Source: Bimuria novae-zelandiae CBS 107.79 (taxonomy: Eukaryota; Ascomycota; Dothideomycetes; Pleosporales; Didymosphaeriaceae). Taken from it: a DNA stretch of 64,000 nucleotides. Positions 61,833 through 64,000 of this stretch are shown in pieces; position 1 is the stretch's first letter; each line of letters starts with the position of its first letter. Below the pieces are notes generated by a model. It was given only the letters and a program-made list of their open reading frames with translations, was not told the origin of the DNA and did not search any database. The stretch covers positions 2,238,809 to 2,302,808 of the forward strand of contig ML976656.1 of the NCBI GenBank assembly GCA_010015655.1. Direction: 5' to 3'. Made by a program: the position numbers and the translations under genes.

Positions 61833-63946
61833 AACGTGTCCGTGCGCGTGATGAGCCACTTCGCGTGATGGGCCACCAACACCAAAACATCTCTACGAGA
61901 AACGAGGCTGTAGAGCTACACACAGTAGCTATTATCACGAGATTTCTTTATAGAAGTACTATATTAATACTTACAATTAACCTGTGCTATTTATATTTAC
62001 TTAGAAGCTTAACGTTGCGACCGCGCCGCGTGGTCTTAGGTGGAGCTGCTAATACGGCACCTAAGGCTTCCTTAGTAGCTACAGCGTCAACCACACGTTT
62101 CTAGCGCTTGTTACTTTATATAGGTGGCTGCGAGGCTTTTCTCTTACCCTTCTAGGTAGATTATAGAGCTTTTGCTACGTCACGAGCCTCTTTCTGGCGA
62201 GCGCGCTCTGCTGCCTTCTCAGCCCTCTCCTTCTCCCTAGCTACCTTGGCGGCCTCCCGCCCCACACGCTTCTCCTCTGCAATTTTCTCCTTGTACAGCT
62301 TAGCTGCCTTCCTTAACTCAGCTATCTCTGCTTTTCAAAGCTTTTGCTCCTTTTCCTCTTGCTCCTTTACAGACTGGCGTACACGAGCCTCCCTGACCTT
62401 CCTCGGTGACCAGAGGACTGCTCCCCCATGGTACTCTTAACGCTGCTAAAGGTTAAGACGCTTGCCCTTCTTCTTATGCTTCTTCTTAACTAGTAGTGCC
62501 TCCTTAAGCCCGTTGATCTCGTGGTGAAGTAGCTTATTTTAAACTGAGATGTAGTGAAGTGAGCGGCTGAGCTTCTGCGCGTCTTTACTAGCCTGATTCT
62601 CTACTGTAGCTCGTACGAGGCGATCTAATTTACGCCAGTCAGATCCACTGAGTACTGACGTAGAGCTCTCTCGTGATTCCTGCTCATCTTGGGTGGTTTT
62701 GGCAAATCTTTTGAGTATAACCTCTGGGTTGAAAGGTGATATGCTAGTAGCCTTAAAAGACTTAAGAATCGTCTCCTCCTAAAGGGAGCTTGCCCAGGCC
62801 TTCCAAAAGAGAGGGAAGAAGTTTCCTTTTTTAATTAGGACTAGGCCTTAGCTCTTTTAGAGGTAGGTCGTGAGCTCAGCGGAGTAGGCTAATAAGAGAG
62901 GCTTAAAGAGCACTACATTAAGTGGCTAAAGCGTATGCGTCGAGTGAGGAGGAAGTATAGCTAGGAGGATCCTATTTCTGTCGCAATAGTCGATAAAATC
63001 TATAGTAACATGAGATCTATGGCTGTTAAGGATAAGAAGTTGGTAGGATCGTCGAGCTTTTGCCTTAGTGTAGCGATCAAACACCTGCTCAAGCCAGGCA
63101 AGGCCGATATCGTTGTTTGTCCAGCCTGAGGGTGAAGAGGAGACGTGTACGCTATGCTTTCCTGCCTCGATATCCTTAACCCAGCTTGATTGGATGTCCT
63201 TGTTGGTAGACTGGTAGATAAGGCTTGGCGGCAAGGCTGATCTATCAGCGCACACGCATGCTAGGAGGGTAATCTATTCGCGAGAGCTATCTTGTAGAGA
63301 TGCTCTAACCTCCTTCTTCTCCCACATACGTCTGCTGAACACTCGTTTCGATCGGCCAATGATACCGATAAGGAAGCCTTTCTCATCCATATTGTACGTG
63401 TGACGAGGCTCAATACCATATTCCTTGATTTTATCACCTAGGATATTAAAATACAGGCTATATTTATCCCCTAAGTTAGCTTGGTGGCGATTGCTGTCTA
63501 TACTAGTTGCCTATTACGAGGTAAGATAGATGCTGTGCCAATTAATAAAGCGCGTAACCCAGCTCTCGCTTACTAGCTCCTTGGCTATTGTCGACGCAAA
63601 ATTTCGTATTATCTCTCTTGTAGGTGGTAGGTGACGTGCTATAAGTCCTTCTATATATTTAATAAGCTCTGCCTCTTGTTGTGGAGCAAGCTTTTATTGG
63701 TTAATAATCTTTAATACGTGTGGCTGTGTTATAGCATAGTGCCTTTATATTAAAGTTAAGCGAGAAACACTATACTTTTTAGCTACTTTTTGGTACGAAA
63801 ACTATTTGCTAGGGCTTAGTAACATTAGATCTGCAAGCGCGTCGTTAATTGGAGCTATAATGGTAGAGTTATGAGGTTGTGAAGTTTGAGTGTTTTGGCG
63901 TGGGTGGCCCATCACGCGAAGTGGCTCATCACGCGCACGGGCATGT
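61833..63946 (-). mobile_element. pogo/Fot1-like DNA transposon 2, nested in transposon 1
   Basis: 2114 bp with 56-bp terminal inverted repeats (61833-61888 and 63891-63946, about 52 of 56 identical), flanked by TA (61831-61832, 63947-63948), the Tc1-mariner/pogo target. Each TIR contains two copies of CGCGTGATGRGCCAC. It lies in the opposite orientation to its host element. Confidence 0.9.
62040..63880 (-). pseudogene. Transposase of pogo-like transposon 2
   Basis: On the minus strand the frame runs from an HTH region (VAKKYSVSRLTL) through the DDE catalytic core. The core (62926-63255) reads ADRSALPPSLIYQ, SPSGWTNNDIGLAWLEQVFD, YQLLILNSHRSHVTIDFI and LAILPPHSTHTL. A long Lys/Glu/Ala-rich tail follows (KAAKLYKEKIAEEK). 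In the DDE box the usual DGHGSH is NSHRSH, so the second catalytic Asp is lost. Scattered stops show it is inactive. Confidence 0.82.
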
Positions 63947-64000
63947 TAAAGGCTAACGTCGTACTTAAGCGTTTCCGCAAACAGGACAACAATGAGAGTA

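Larger units (their letters stand above)
60602..64000 (+). mobile_element. pogo/Fot1-like DNA transposon 1 (right end outside window)
   Basis: The left end lies at a TA (60600-60601). The terminal region carries the direct repeat CGGGCTCGTGCACC twice. The plus-strand transposase begins with a psq-type HTH (INKAIADLESRE, IRGIAKKYSVSHLTLSQRW) and continues with CENP-B-like and DDE regions (YNIDEKGFMIGI near 61160-61190). It is broken by RIP-type stops, e.g. CAA to TAA at 60877 and TGG to TAG near 61000. It is interrupted at 61833 by transposon 2. Coding resumes at 63949 (KANVVLKRFRKQDNNES) and runs off the window. Confidence 0.8.

Noticed and set aside
62246..62440. Plus-strand ORF rich in Ser/Phe/Ala
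   Set aside because: Antisense of the Lys/Glu/Ala-rich tail of the minus-strand transposase.
1..64000. CRISPR arrays, bacterial-type operons, rRNA or tRNA genes
   Set aside because: No regular spacer-repeat pattern, no tRNA cloverleaf or rDNA sequence was recognised; the DNA is fungal.

Overview
The window comes from a filamentous ascomycete (Pezizomycotina). The genes have short GT-AG introns of 43-133 nt with CTAAC-like branch sites and encode typical fungal families (DUF1770, Zn2Cys6 regulator, PKS-NRPS, DUF3435 recombinase). The DNA alternates between balanced gene islands and very AT-rich blocks whose transposon reading frames are full of TAA/TAG. That pattern is what RIP (C-to-T at CpA) leaves behind. 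I see no tRNA, rRNA or CRISPR.

Layout. (1) 1-7.0 kb: a RIP-eroded Ty3/gypsy element on the minus strand (integrase, RNase H and RT islands, LTR ending at 6020), then a pogo-type DDE transposase relic on the plus strand. (2) 7.5-29.2 kb: ordinary genes. These are a small unknown protein, an RBM39/Rsd1-like splicing factor, Scs7-type fatty acid 2-hydroxylase, amino acid permease, GDSL esterase, BTB protein, DUF1770 protein, calcineurin B, a tail-to-tail O-methyltransferase/cytochrome P450 pair and a broken F-box-like gene. (3) 29.2-38.77 kb: RIP-eroded retroelements, including a clean solo LTR (29487-29944, TSD AGAAC). (4) 38.77-40.41 kb: an unmutated island with a DUF3435 tyrosine recombinase gene, the family that includes Starship captains, cut off at 40412. 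(5) 40413-46587: a RIP-eroded Ty1/copia element with 150-bp LTRs, carrying a nested solo LTR (45035-45310, TSD CCTAT). (6) 46588-60420: a hybrid PKS-NRPS megasynthase and its Zn2Cys6 regulator, both on the minus strand. (7) 60602-64000: two pogo/Fot1-like DNA transposons, one inserted inside the other.

Main result. The megasynthase appears to be dead. It has an in-frame stop in the ketosynthase at codon 78, two unresolved frame breaks and several lost catalytic motifs, and its C-terminal reductase domain is replaced by the copia LTR after about 50 residues. The copia element has the truncated recombinase on one side and the truncated megasynthase on the other, with no target-site duplication, so it sits on a rearrangement junction. 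The recombinase points towards the cluster, as a Starship captain points towards its cargo. A decayed Starship-like element with a biosynthetic cargo is therefore a plausible but unproven reading.

All exon boundaries were inferred by eye from splice consensus and family similarity. No database search was run.
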